A DNA stretch of 46,831 bases, taken from Acetobacter sp. (lineage in GTDB: Bacteria > Pseudomonadota > Alphaproteobacteria > RF32 > CAG-239). Position 1 is the first letter of the stretch; each line of letters starts with the position of its first letter. The stretch spans positions 1 to 46,831 of the forward strand of contig JAMPED010000006.1 in NCBI GenBank assembly GCA_023665325.1, given 5' to 3'. Positions 23,218 to 32,434 of this stretch are shown here, in pieces. The notes under the pieces are model-generated. The model had not been told where the DNA came from. It was given only the letters and a program-made list of their open reading frames with translations, and searched no databases. The position numbers were made by a program, and so were the translations under genes.

Positions 23218-25550
23218 TACATTATCCTCCTTATTTGAGAGAGTTTATATTTTCGATATAAACGAATAAATAGAAATAGCAATCCTACAAGAATTCCCGG
23301 TATAAACAAAAGTATAAAAAATGTTAAACTACTAATTGCAGTTTGATAATTGCTCGTAATTAACCGATTGAGTGAGCTATATTGACTTTCTATTTCTTCT
23401 AGTTCTTGGGTTAATTCGCTTATTTTTTTGATATTTTTGACAGATGAACCATTAGTAAAAGATAAAATATTTTTAATAGAGGCAATTTTTTCTTCTAATT
23501 CTGTTAAACGAGTGTAATAAGTTTTATGCTGTAAATTGTATATGATTTGCCCGATACTTAATAGATTCATAGGGTAATGATGATAATCAAGTCCATCTTC
23601 GGTATGGCTGTCAGTTGCTTTATCCATTAAACGCAAGAAAAACAAAAGATTGTCAGAAAAAGAAACAATTTGATAGAAACCATTTCCTTTGGCATATTCG
23701 TTAATGTATAAATAGTCTTTTAACAAGTCACTGTCATAAAAAAAGAAGACTTGTCCTTTTTTAACAGACGAAGATAATAGTTCAGAGGTTTCTGCAGCAA
23801 GAGTTGGATAATTTGTGCTATATAAACCCTGCGAATGAACCGCAATGGAGCTATCATTCAATTTTAAAATTGGAACAGCCGTAAATGAAACACTTTCTCT
23901 AGTTTTTACCTCGCCAGCATTATTAACCAAAACTGTTAAAATATCTTTCCATTCTTCATTATTCGACGGTTTAGCAATTCCTAATGCAGAGTCGTCATCT
24001 AGAATAGAATTAGTAGAAATTAATTTTATACCATAATTATACAGGAAATCTTTAATATAAGAATTATCATAATCATCAGTAAGAGAGGGCTCGTAAAAGA
24101 AAATTAGATTTCCTCCATTTAATATATATTGATCGAGTGCCAATAAAAGTTCTGATGTAACATCAGTAGGGTTTACTAAAATAACAGCATCATAGCTGGA
24201 AGGAATGAAACGAGTATAGTCATTAAGAAAGGTCAATTCATAAAATTCATTTAGAAAATTATGAAATCCTTGCATTTCTGCAAATTGATTTTGTGATGCT
24301 AAAACAGCAATATTCTTTTTTTCGTGTCCAAATAGACGAATAAGCCTCATAATATCGGTTTCAAGCAAATTTTCTCTTAAGCTAGATAAAGAATTGATTC
24401 TACGAAAATTTCCATTATTATCAGTCAAATCAAGAGCCATATAGATTTTATCACCTAACTGATTTTCTTCATAAGGGATTTTTTCACGTATCAGACGACG
24501 CTCTAATTCACTGTAAGCCTCAACTCTTACAACTGAAAAACGAACAGAACCCAGAGAATGTCTTTCAATCTGCCGCAAAAGTTGTTCAACATATGCCGCA
24601 TATGCAGCGTAGTGAGAATTTCCATTTTCACGTTGCGTTTTAGCTTCGTATAATGTGATATCGATTCTTTTTTCGTATGAATTTAAAAATTTCTGATTGT
24701 TTTTCGAAAGAGTATAAATCTTATTATCTGTAACGTCAATAAGACGATCAAAAAGAAAAAAAGAACTCAGATTGCCTAAGATAAAAATTCCAGTCAAAAG
24801 ACATATAAATAAATAAAATAAGTGTATATCCTGTTTGCTTTTTCTTTGTTGATACAATAACATCACTACATTAAGCCAAAGTATTAAACACGTTGCTAAG
24901 ATGAAGTAAACAATATTTCCGCCTATAAGAGTTCCAGCTAAAAAAGCGCTATAATTGCCTGAAAAATTAAAAACATCTAACGGTAAAATTTCATTTGGCA
25001 AATTGATTGGTGTAAAGTTAAGTTGCAATATAAAAAATAATATTGCTACAGTACAGACAAAACTTGTGATGTTTCCTTTGCAACAAACTGAGATAAAACA
25101 ACCAATTGCAGTGAATAAAGCTCCGCAAAGAATTAACCCCAAATATGTGGAAAATACAATTCCCCAATCTAAAACAGATAGTGCATTAGTAATAATTAAA
25201 ACAGGTAGAGAACTCAAAACCAATAATAAAAAAAACATATAAGCAGCGCAAAACTTTGCCAATACTAACGTAGAATAACGAATAGGTTGAGTTAAAAGTA
25301 GTTCAATTGTTCCACTTTTAATTTCTTCCGACCATATCCGCATAGTAATTGCAGGAATAATTAAAACTAAAACGGTTGGTTGCATAATGAAATAAGCATT
25401 CATTACATTGGTAACACGTAAAAAATAATCTCCCAAATAAAGAGCAGAAAAAAACGAAAGAAGATAATAAGCAGGTATAAGGAGATATGCATTATAGCCA
25501 CTAAAATAAGTTGAAAATTCTTTACGATATTGAGCTAAAAACTGTTTCAT
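23217..25550 (-). CDS. ABC-2 permease fused to GldG-type auxiliary domain
   Basis: This 777-residue protein fuses two parts. Residues 1-260 are an ABC-2 (GldF-type) permease with about six membrane helices and the motif EEIKSGTIELLLTQPI. After a further helix (about 245-265), an extracytoplasmic GldG/ABC_transp_aux domain spans about 280-600, starting YTLSKNNQKFLNSYEKRIDI. A coiled coil (about 675-730) and a C-terminal helix (about 735-760) follow. Such proteins form an exporter with a separate ATPase, here encoded immediately upstream with an ATGA overlap. GGAG lies eight bases before the ATG. The transported substrate is unknown. Gliding is unlikely in this organism, so a surface-assembly role is inferred. 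Confidence 0.85.
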   Translation of the reverse strand: MKQFLAQYRKEFSTYFSGYNAYLLIPAYYLLSFFSALYLGDYFLRVTNVMNAYFIMQPTVLVLIIPAITMRIWSEEIKSGTIELLLTQPIRYSTLVLAKFCAAYMFFLLLVLSSLPVLIITNALSVLDWGIVFSTYLGLILCGALFTAIGCFISVCCKGNITSFVCTVAILFFILQLNFTPINLPNEILPLDVFNFSGNYSAFLAGTLIGGNIVYFILATCLILWLNVVMLLYQQRKSKQDIHLFYLFICLLTGIFILGNLSSFFLFDRLIDVTDNKIYTLSKNNQKFLNSYEKRIDITLYEAKTQRENGNSHYAAYAAYVEQLLRQIERHSLGSVRFSVVRVEAYSELERRLIREKIPYEENQLGDKIYMALDLTDNNGNFRRINSLSSLRENLLETDIMRLIRLFGHEKKNIAVLASQNQFAEMQGFHNFLNEFYELTFLNDYTRFIPSSYDAVILVNPTDVTSELLLALDQYILNGGNLIFFYEPSLTDDYDNSYIKDFLYNYGIKLISTNSILDDDSALGIAKPSNNEEWKDILTVLVNNAGEVKTRESVSFTAVPILKLNDSSIAVHSQGLYSTNYPTLAAETSELLSSSVKKGQVFFFYDSDLLKDYLYINEYAKGNGFYQIVSFSDNLLFFLRLMDKATDSHTEDGLDYHHYPMNLLSIGQIIYNLQHKTYYTRLTELEEKIASIKNILSFTNGSSVKNIKKISELTQELEEIESQYSSLNRLITSNYQTAISSLTFFILLFIPGILVGLLFLFIRLYRKYKLSQIRRIM

Positions 25551-26266
25551 TTTTTTATCTCCGTTTTTTCAGTCAAGATACGAAAAGCTTCACTGATATT
25601 TTGGTGTTTTGATATTTTTTTAAAATCAGCAAGTTTTGTGTCTTTAATAACTTTTCCGTGAGCAAGCATAATAATTCTGTCAGCATCTTCCGTATCCTCT
25701 AAAACGTGTGTTGAAAGTAAAACAATATTTTTTTTCGCATATTGTTTTAGAAACTGTCTGATATAATGTTTTTGATTAGGATCAAGACCATCTGTAGGTT
25801 CATCTAAAATAAGAATATCAGGACAATGCATAATTGCAGATGCAATTTCGACCCTTTTTTTATAACCTTTGGAAAGAGTTTCAATTTTTTGAGATAAAAC
25901 ATCCGTAATCTGCATCTTTTTAGCCGCAGATAAAATTGCTTCTGATGAAGATGAAAGATTCCAAATTGTAGCTATCCAATTTAAAAAATCATAAACAAGC
26001 ATTTCACCATATAAGGTCGATATTTCAGGTACATAGCCAATATGTAATAGAGCTTCAATTCTATGTCGCTCAATATCTTTCTCCCAGATTATAACTTGTC
26101 CTGAAGAGGGGGGAATATAACCACAAATAATGCGCATAAGAGTAGATTTTCCAGCTCCATTTTCTCCAACTAGGGCAACAACTTCTCCAGAGCGAAGTGT
26201 TAAAGTAACATCTTCCAATGCAATTTTGTTATCATATTGTTTAGAAATGTGTTGTATTTTAATCAT
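25547..26266 (-). CDS. GldA-like ABC transporter ATPase
   Basis: The 239-residue ATPase has Walker A GENGAGKST (about 35-43), signature TLSKGYKKRVEIA, Walker B ILILDEPTDGLDP and a switch His in STHVLE. The LSKGY form of the signature is typical of GldA/NatA/CcmA-type exporter ATPases. AGGA lies seven bases before the ATG. It is the first gene of a three-gene operon with the permease/GldG fusion and the DUF4340 protein and would energise that exporter. It is divergent from the mlaD genes across about 156 bases, where I saw no confident promoter. Confidence 0.9.
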   Translation of the reverse strand: MIKIQHISKQYDNKIALEDVTLTLRSGEVVALVGENGAGKSTLMRIICGYIPPSSGQVIIWEKDIERHRIEALLHIGYVPEISTLYGEMLVYDFLNWIATIWNLSSSSEAILSAAKKMQITDVLSQKIETLSKGYKKRVEIASAIMHCPDILILDEPTDGLDPNQKHYIRQFLKQYAKKNIVLLSTHVLEDTEDADRIIMLAHGKVIKDTKLADFKKISKHQNISEAFRILTEKTEIKK

Positions 26267-26422
26267 AAATTATCCTGCAAAAAGAATATATATTACTTAC
26301 ATATCGGAAAATGTTTAAAATTTTCACAATTTAGCGGAAATAAATCAAAACAATAGTGACAAAAAATTATTTATAAGATATAAACAATCTGACTATAAGG
26401 TAATCCCTAATGGAGCAAACGC

Positions 26423-26938
26423 GTGGAAGAAAAATATTCTAATGAGGAAACAAAATCGATTCGTACCGGAATAATGGCAACAGTCATCATCTTATTGGTT
26501 GTGTTTATAACAATTTCACACAATGCCTCAATCAAAAATCACGGTATGGGTGATACATACGATATATATGCGAGTTTTGGACGGACAGACGGATTAAATG
26601 TTGGTGATGCTGTGCGTCTTTCTGGAGTTGATATTGGACGTGTTTCAAAAGCAGAATTGGATGAAAATTTTAACTCTCGGCTAACTCTGAATATCAGTAA
26701 ACAATACAAAATTCCTGATGATAGCAGTGCCTCAATTGTTAGTTTCGGACTAATTGGAGGAAAGTATGTCGAAATTGAGATAGGAGGATCAGAAGAGTAC
26801 ATCCCCAATCGAGGTAGCATCAGTTACACACAAGATGCAATTGTGCTTGAAGAGTTATTAGAACGTATTATTGCAATGGGAAAAAGTAAGCGAAACACCG
26901 CTAATCAGACAGAAGATAAAGGAGCGAATGATGAATAA
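26423..26938 (+). CDS. MCE-domain lipid-transport protein (MlaD-like), copy 1
   Basis: The 171-residue protein has one membrane helix (about 17-33) and a single MCE domain (about 45-130): YASFGRTDGLNVGDAVRLSGV, then GLIGGKYVEIEIGG. MlaD-type proteins form a hexameric ring that carries phospholipid between the inner-membrane ABC transporter and MlaC. Initiation is at GTG 26423, with GGAG seven bases upstream; no in-frame ATG fits. It overlaps the second MCE gene by eight bases. The ABC subunits MlaE and MlaF are not in the window, but an mlaC-like gene lies at 39.2-39.9 kb. Confidence 0.85.
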   Translation: MEEKYSNEETKSIRTGIMATVIILLVVFITISHNASIKNHGMGDTYDIYASFGRTDGLNVGDAVRLSGVDIGRVSKAELDENFNSRLTLNISKQYKIPDDSSASIVSFGLIGGKYVEIEIGGSEEYIPNRGSISYTQDAIVLEELLERIIAMGKSKRNTANQTEDKGANDE

Positions 26939-27389
26939 AAAACCTGTAGAAACAATTATGGGACTGGTTGTTTTAGTTGTTGCAGCATTGTTTATGATGT
27001 TTGCATACCGTGTTTCAGATTTGCAAGTCGTAAAGGGATATGAAATAAATAGTAGATTTATAAAAGTAGGTGGACTGAATACAGGAGCGGACGTACGTAT
27101 AAATGGAATAAAAGTTGGTACAGTTCTATCGCAAAGTGTAAACCCACTAGACTATATGGTTGATGTAAAATTAAGTATTATGCCGCAAATATCTCTTCCG
27201 GTTGATAGTCAGATAACAATTGCTGGAGATGGATTGATGGGGGATAAATACATAAAAATAGAACCGGGAAAATCTAATGAGAAGTTGGCACACGGAGCAA
27301 CGGCTTTGAATACTAAAGATGCCAAATCTTTAGAAGATATGGTTGGTGAAATTATCTTTATGGTGACAAATAATGACAGTGAAAAATAA
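26931..27389 (+). CDS. mlaD: MCE-domain lipid-transport protein (MlaD), copy 2
   Basis: The 152-residue protein starts MNKKPVETIMGLVVLVV, a membrane helix (about 9-25), followed by an MCE domain with FIKVGGLNTGADVRINGIKVG and GDGLMGDKYIKIEPG. It looks closer to the standard alphaproteobacterial MlaD, which usually sits immediately before DUF2155 as here. ATG 26931 has GGAG six bases upstream; an ATG one codon earlier is too close to that site. The frame open from 26871 overlaps copy 1 and is not used. The two copies could make a mixed hexamer or separate rings. Confidence 0.88.
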   Translation: MNKKPVETIMGLVVLVVAALFMMFAYRVSDLQVVKGYEINSRFIKVGGLNTGADVRINGIKVGTVLSQSVNPLDYMVDVKLSIMPQISLPVDSQITIAGDGLMGDKYIKIEPGKSNEKLAHGATALNTKDAKSLEDMVGEIIFMVTNNDSEK

Positions 27390-28152
27390 ATTTCAATATA
27401 CGGCAATAGTTTGTAGTTTGTTGGCATATTCGTCTCAAGCTGCAGAAATTCCGACAAATGCTGCGTTAATGCAGGCTATGGATAAGGTGACTGGACGTGT
27501 AAATAAAATTACAGTTCCTGTTAATTCCAAAATTAGCTTTGGTGATTTTTCATTAGTGCTGCGTGCGTGTAAAAAACGTCCAGCAGAGGAAACACCTGAA
27601 AATTTTGCTTTTGTTGATGTCACGGATAAGAGCTTTGGTACCGAAGAATATAATATATTTCGCGGCTGGATGTTGTCATCCACTCCAGGAATTAACGCCA
27701 TCGAACATCCTATTTATGATGTGTGGCTATTAGAGTGTATTGATACTGAAGTTGATGCTTCAAAATTATTGAACGAAGAGGAGCTAGCGCAAAGAGATAA
27801 ATTGCCAGCAAAATCCACACTAATAGAGCAAGAAACAGCTGTTGAAATGCCTAAAGAAGATGCTATTGATAATGATAAACAAAAGGTAATTAGAATTAAG
27901 GAATTTATCAACGAAGACAGAGATATAGAAAAAGATATACACGAAACACCAGCATATATTTCAGAGACATCCACTTCGTATGTTAGTGATATTGAAGAAG
28001 GTGCAGAACCTGAAAATTTGTTGTTATTTACTAAAATGCAAGAAGAAAGTTCTGCTGTAGAAAATACAGAACCTAAAAATAAAGTAACAAATTCGGAAGA
28101 TGATTTAGTTAATGCAATTGATGCAGAGATAAATGGATTACACAAAAATTAA
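27373..28152 (+). CDS. DUF2155 family exported protein
   Basis: The 259-residue protein has a signal peptide (about 1-23). The DUF2155 core at about 35-125 shows MDKVTGRVNKITVPV, then FGDFSLVLRACKKRP, FRGWMLSSTPGINAIEHPIYD and VWLLEC. This core is well conserved next to mlaD in alphaproteobacteria and is presumed periplasmic; its function is unknown. The C-terminal 130 residues are acidic, low in hydrophobics and probably disordered, longer than usual. The ATG overlaps mlaD copy 2 by 17 bases with GGTGA upstream. Its stop codon overlaps the stop of the convergent GT39-like gene. Confidence 0.88.
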   Translation: MTVKNKFQYTAIVCSLLAYSSQAAEIPTNAALMQAMDKVTGRVNKITVPVNSKISFGDFSLVLRACKKRPAEETPENFAFVDVTDKSFGTEEYNIFRGWMLSSTPGINAIEHPIYDVWLLECIDTEVDASKLLNEEELAQRDKLPAKSTLIEQETAVEMPKEDAIDNDKQKVIRIKEFINEDRDIEKDIHETPAYISETSTSYVSDIEEGAEPENLLLFTKMQEESSAVENTEPKNKVTNSEDDLVNAIDAEINGLHKN

Positions 28153-29693
28153 ATTCCGAAAACATAAATAAAGCAACTAAGTACCGTATATAATATTGTT
28201 AAGGCAAAAAGTACGGTACTTTTTTTATACAAATCAAAAATATGAGCTAACAATATCACTTCAGGCAAAATAAGCTGTGCAAATAAACGGAAATTAGCTG
28301 AACAAATATAAGGGTAATCTACTGTATACTTTAAAGAATACCCCCAAAGAGTCAAATAAAGTAAACAGAAAAATCCTAATAAAGGTTTTTTCATAGCTGA
28401 TTTTAGGGATATCATACAACTAATCAAAGCTAAAATTTTAAGTAGAATATTTAATATATAAATCCCTAATGCAGGAAAATATATAACGCGATGCAATATA
28501 CTTAAATCCCATTCACCAAAAAGTTCTGTTTTGATAATTGCTAAGAATATATTTGTATCACTAATTGTAGGAGCGTTAATAAAAGGAACGCTTATCATAG
28601 ATAAATCACCGATTCGCTCTAATAATGTGAGATATTTAAAATTTTGCCCAGCAGGTGAGGTGTCAGGAATATTATAAAATTGCATATCGAATAACAAATG
28701 ATTACGTATAATCCAAAATAAAGCAATAGGAACAGCTATAAGTATAAAATAACATAGTTGCTGCAATGTATCTTTTCGATGTGCAGAGATCAATAGTTTA
28801 TGGGCAAATAAAAAGCTAAGAGAAGGAACCAACATTAAAGTTGATAATTTTGTTAAAACCCCAAAGCTAAATCCTAATGCTAATAAAACAATATATTGTA
28901 TTTTCTCTTTTTGATACCATTGAAAAGCAAAGTAGATAGAGGAAACACTCCAAAAAATTGTTGGGACATCATCTGAAATATAGCCAGAAAAAAGGGATAA
29001 TGTAGGATTGAAGCAAAAAAGTAGTAGCCCAGCATAAAAAGATGTCTTCTCTATAGTGAACTTCTGCAAAATAATCGCGGCAATTACAGAGGTTAATGTA
29101 ACATAAAATAATGATAAGTATTGTAAATTTTCTAAGGACAATGAGCTAGGCAGTCCCCAATATAAACCAATCTTAAATAGATAGCCTGCGACAAGAAAGT
29201 GTAATGGTTGATGAAAAAGGTAGTACATATACCACGGATTAAATTCCCAAAAGTTAAATCCATTTCGAGTAATTTCATTCATATATAAAATAACACCACT
29301 TAAATCGTGCTGACGAATATCCGTTGTTGTGTTCAAAATATAGTTTAGATGGAGTAAAAATGCTGCAATAATTATGCTAAAAATATAGATATTATGTTTG
29401 TGTCTATTCATCCAAGTAAAACATAATAACAAAATATATTCAGCGATGAGGAATAAAAAAGTGGGAGCATCAATAATGAATAGATTGATAAAAAGAAAAA
29501 GAGAAAGACTGCAAAGCTTGATGCGAGAAACAAAAGATTCCGCTGCAAAAATAAAAAATATTGTAATTATAAAGTAAGATGAGGAATATTCATCTAATGG
29601 TGAACTATTAAAAAATGTGCTTGTTGCTAAACACAACAACAAGCACAAACTAAATGTAAAGCTAACAAAATGTTTTTCTATATAGTCAAACAC
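28149..29693 (-). CDS. GT39-like polytopic glycosyltransferase
   Basis: The 514-residue membrane protein has about twelve hydrophobic segments. It resembles GT39/ArnT/PMT-type enzymes, which transfer sugars from polyprenyl-phosphate donors to periplasmic acceptors. The first large loop carries RQHDLSGV with an acidic residue in the usual catalytic position. FHQPLHFLVAGYLF and YISDDVPTIFW are typical of this superfamily. Translation begins at GTG 29693 with AAAGG about nine bases upstream, 12 bases after the TolC-like gene, so both are probably cotranscribed. The acceptor is unknown; lipid A, a glycan or the neighbouring lipoprotein are possibilities. Confidence 0.75.
   Translation of the reverse strand: MFDYIEKHFVSFTFSLCLLLCLATSTFFNSSPLDEYSSSYFIITIFFIFAAESFVSRIKLCSLSLFLFINLFIIDAPTFLFLIAEYILLLCFTWMNRHKHNIYIFSIIIAAFLLHLNYILNTTTDIRQHDLSGVILYMNEITRNGFNFWEFNPWYMYYLFHQPLHFLVAGYLFKIGLYWGLPSSLSLENLQYLSLFYVTLTSVIAAIILQKFTIEKTSFYAGLLLFCFNPTLSLFSGYISDDVPTIFWSVSSIYFAFQWYQKEKIQYIVLLALGFSFGVLTKLSTLMLVPSLSFLFAHKLLISAHRKDTLQQLCYFILIAVPIALFWIIRNHLLFDMQFYNIPDTSPAGQNFKYLTLLERIGDLSMISVPFINAPTISDTNIFLAIIKTELFGEWDLSILHRVIYFPALGIYILNILLKILALISCMISLKSAMKKPLLGFFCLLYLTLWGYSLKYTVDYPYICSANFRLFAQLILPEVILLAHIFDLYKKSTVLFALTILYTVLSCFIYVFGI
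28179..28226 (+). terminator. Terminator of the mlaD-DUF2155 unit, inside the convergent gene
   Basis: AAGTACCGTA (28179-28188) pairs with TACGGTACTT (28212-28221), followed by a T7 run on the plus strand. It ends plus-strand transcription within the 3' coding part of the convergent GT39-like gene. Confidence 0.75.
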
Positions 29694-29705
29694 TTGCTAA
29701 AACCT

Positions 29706-31562
29706 TTAAATGTCATTCTTAGCACAAGGAGCACCAGGAGTACATTTATGGTAAACTTTTGCTCTTCTATATCCTGTCAATCCTTTATATTCCATTGTTT
29801 GAATATAAATATTATCAACAGTAATAGTAAAGCCAAGGACGGCAGTGTTACCGGATTTATCAAGAGCATAAACCTTAATACGATAATCTCCTTCATCATC
29901 TAATGATGGATGACCAGTAAAAGTACGAGTCTTTTCATCATATTTCAGCCAAGATGGCAATCCAGCATCATCCAAAGAGCCAGCTACAGTCGTATATTGT
30001 CCATCTGCACTAATCTTTTCAAAAGCTGTATCAGGAATAGAAATATTAACATCTGTACCAGTTCCAACAACCACATTAGGCATTACTGCGGCAGAAGAAA
30101 CATCAACAGGGGGCTTGTGCCCAGCGGGTTTAATAATAGCTTTCTTTGTATCAGAAGAGAAAATACCATTACGCCAATTATCAAATGCTTCTTTAATTTG
30201 AACAGCCAAAACCGAAGGATTCTCATTTAACATATTAACTGAAATTGTATCCATCCCAACGCTAGCATAAAGTCTACCAATTGCGTCTTGAACATCTACG
30301 TATGATAAAAACGCATTAGCTTCATCAATAATAGCACGAGCCGATTCTAAATGACTAATAGCCTTATGAGCTCCCTCTCTGCTTGTAATATCTTCAGCAA
30401 TATCTTCAGATGTTGCTGCAACGCCCATATTCAGATAGTAATCTTCAACAGCAGCTTGATACATCGCCCAAGAGAGATAAACTTGGTTCAGTACAATATG
30501 AGCCATTCTTTGCCGAGCCAATGAGTTGTATGTCAATTCATTATTGACTGCAACTTCTTCAAATACCGTCATCGACAAATCATTCGAATTCTTAGCCCAC
30601 TTTCTATTATAATAATTTGGATCCTGACGATAATCGCTATTATCAACATCATCAAATTCTTTAATAACAAGTTCTAATTCATCTTTGGATGTTCCTAAAT
30701 CAGAAATTCTTAATTCAGGGCGATTCGTTAGGGCAAGCCACTCTAACTGCTGAATTTTAGCACGAAGTGATGGAACTGGGAAATTTCCATATTCAGCACC
30801 AGCTAATTTAATCTCTGTAGATGGATATAATCCAAGCAAACCAACAAACTCTGTTTGAGCTGTGTCAAATTTCTTTTTGAGTTCAGTCAATTGCTTAATA
30901 TTTTCTAAGTAACTTCTTTTCTTCATAAGCAGATTCGTCGAGGGTACTTTTCCTGCTTTGGACATTTCAATAGTACGAGAGTTTATTTCATCCACAACCC
31001 GAACCAAATATTCACTCATATCATCAATAACAGGCAAGAGTCTTTGTGCAGCCAAAGCTTTCCAATATAAAGAACGTGTTTCTAACATAATGTTGTTAAC
31101 AACTTTACGTGTTTGTTCCTGAGCGGCTATCTCTGGAGTAGAAACACCGTTTTGATAGTGAAGAGCAGACAAATCCAACAAATTCCAAGAAATTTTCAAA
31201 TCAGATGGAATAGCAGCGGAATGGCTAGCATTTTCGTAGCCCAAATTTTCTGCCATAGAAGGTAATGCAGCAGTTGAGATATTACTCATTGCCAGATTTT
31301 CTTTGTAGCTTGCAAGTCTTCTTGTGTAATTATATTTCAAAGCTAAAGCCATAGCCATATACATATCAACAGGCTTAGTAATCTGAGTTGGCGTACCAAT
31401 ATACATATTCTGCATATCAACATCAGCTCTAACAGCTCTGTCCCAATCAGAATAGTACGCAGATAAAACCGGAGCTTCTTCTATTTCCGGTGGTGTCGTA
31501 GTTGTAGAGCAAGCGGTTAATATTCCTGCAAAAGCTCCCATAAAACAAACAAGTTTTTTCAT
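29706..31562 (-). CDS. TolC-like outer-membrane lipoprotein with cadherin-like C-terminal domain
   Basis: The 618-residue protein begins with a lipoprotein signal (ILTACS, lipid-bearing Cys18). The body to about residue 460 has the long amphipathic helices of outer-membrane efflux (TolC/OEP) proteins, e.g. ETRSLYWKALAAQRLL and LARQRMAHIVLNQVYLSW. A Pro-rich linker leads to a roughly 90-residue domain (about 495-584) with the dystroglycan/cadherin-like pattern: VNISIPDTAF, GLPSWLKYDEKTRTFTGHP, and then GDYRIKVYALDKSGN. A short tail has two Cys. ATG 31562 has GAGGG eight bases upstream; an ATG six codons earlier overlaps that site. No RND or MFP partner is nearby. It probably forms an export channel or an adhesive surface protein. 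Confidence 0.8.
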   Translation of the reverse strand: MKKLVCFMGAFAGILTACSTTTTPPEIEEAPVLSAYYSDWDRAVRADVDMQNMYIGTPTQITKPVDMYMAMALALKYNYTRRLASYKENLAMSNISTAALPSMAENLGYENASHSAAIPSDLKISWNLLDLSALHYQNGVSTPEIAAQEQTRKVVNNIMLETRSLYWKALAAQRLLPVIDDMSEYLVRVVDEINSRTIEMSKAGKVPSTNLLMKKRSYLENIKQLTELKKKFDTAQTEFVGLLGLYPSTEIKLAGAEYGNFPVPSLRAKIQQLEWLALTNRPELRISDLGTSKDELELVIKEFDDVDNSDYRQDPNYYNRKWAKNSNDLSMTVFEEVAVNNELTYNSLARQRMAHIVLNQVYLSWAMYQAAVEDYYLNMGVAATSEDIAEDITSREGAHKAISHLESARAIIDEANAFLSYVDVQDAIGRLYASVGMDTISVNMLNENPSVLAVQIKEAFDNWRNGIFSSDTKKAIIKPAGHKPPVDVSSAAVMPNVVVGTGTDVNISIPDTAFEKISADGQYTTVAGSLDDAGLPSWLKYDEKTRTFTGHPSLDDEGDYRIKVYALDKSGNTAVLGFTITVDNIYIQTMEYKGLTGYRRAKVYHKCTPGAPCAKNDI

Positions 31563-31696
31563 TAGTTTTCCCTCAAACATTATTGTTCAAGTAAACATTT
31601 ACACTAAATATTTTTTAATTGGTAGTATTTTATTTGATTTTATACAACTTTAATGTAAAATAGAAATAATTGGAAATTTAAGATGGCGGTGGAAAG

Positions 31697-32434
31697 ATGT
31701 TTGATTTATTTTATACACTATTCAAATATAAAGAAAAAGCTCAAAAAGACGAACTGGGATATTATCCTGAAAAGGTGGATGTTCGTGCTTTTCCTGAGCG
31801 CCGCTTTTTATGGACTTCGCGTTTTTTTGTTGTCGTTTCAGCAATCAGCCTATGCTTAAATATGATACTTGCAGGAACTTTGACGATTCTCATTCCTCAG
31901 CAAAAAGTAAGAGTGATGCCATTGCAAATAGATTATAATTTATACCAAGTTACAACAATGCAACCTTATGAAACAGTTGAATATGCAGGAGATTTGGTCA
32001 CAGAAAGCCTTATGGCTAAATATATAATTTTACGCTATACAATAGGTGAAGATTTTGATGAGTTAAAAACACGTTTAGGCGAAAATAATTTTGTATATTT
32101 AGCCTCTGCAGATGAGGTGTATACAGAATTTGCTCAAAATGAATTACCATATTTTGAAACACTGCAAAAAAGAAATATACGAAGACAAGTTAAAATAAAA
32201 CGAATTTATCCAGTGTCATTTGATTTTTGGCAGGTAAGATTTGAAACAATCGATATAATTCCAAATCAACCCGAACCTTTAATAAGTCGCTGGATTGCTA
32301 CATTACGAATGAATTTTAATTCCGCAAAATATGAGGATAAAAATTTAGGCTTGATAAATCCGTTTGGTATTACAATAAATCGCTTTAGCTTATCTTATGT
32401 AGGAAATAACAAAAAAAATATGGATAAAAAATGA
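31697..32434 (+). CDS. VirB8-like inner-membrane protein
   Basis: The 245-residue protein has a 40-residue cytoplasmic N-terminus, one membrane helix (about 43-66) and a periplasmic domain with the VirB8/DotI arrangement: VTTMQPYETVEYAGDLVTE, then KYIILRYTI and FVYLASADEVYTEF, then strand-rich blocks to the end. Length matches VirB8 proteins of type IV secretion systems. No other secretion gene occurs in this window, so it is either part of a split system or has been co-opted. It is divergent from the TolC-like lipoprotein gene across 134 bases. GGTGGAAAG precedes the ATG. The assignment is by pattern and fairly likely. Confidence 0.7.
   Translation: MFDLFYTLFKYKEKAQKDELGYYPEKVDVRAFPERRFLWTSRFFVVVSAISLCLNMILAGTLTILIPQQKVRVMPLQIDYNLYQVTTMQPYETVEYAGDLVTESLMAKYIILRYTIGEDFDELKTRLGENNFVYLASADEVYTEFAQNELPYFETLQKRNIRRQVKIKRIYPVSFDFWQVRFETIDIIPNQPEPLISRWIATLRMNFNSAKYEDKNLGLINPFGITINRFSLSYVGNNKKNMDKK

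Noticed and set aside
27714..28145. 143-codon antisense frame over the DUF2155 gene
   Set aside because: Ser-rich composition typical of a mirror of an acidic coding region; no ribosome-binding site or family motif.
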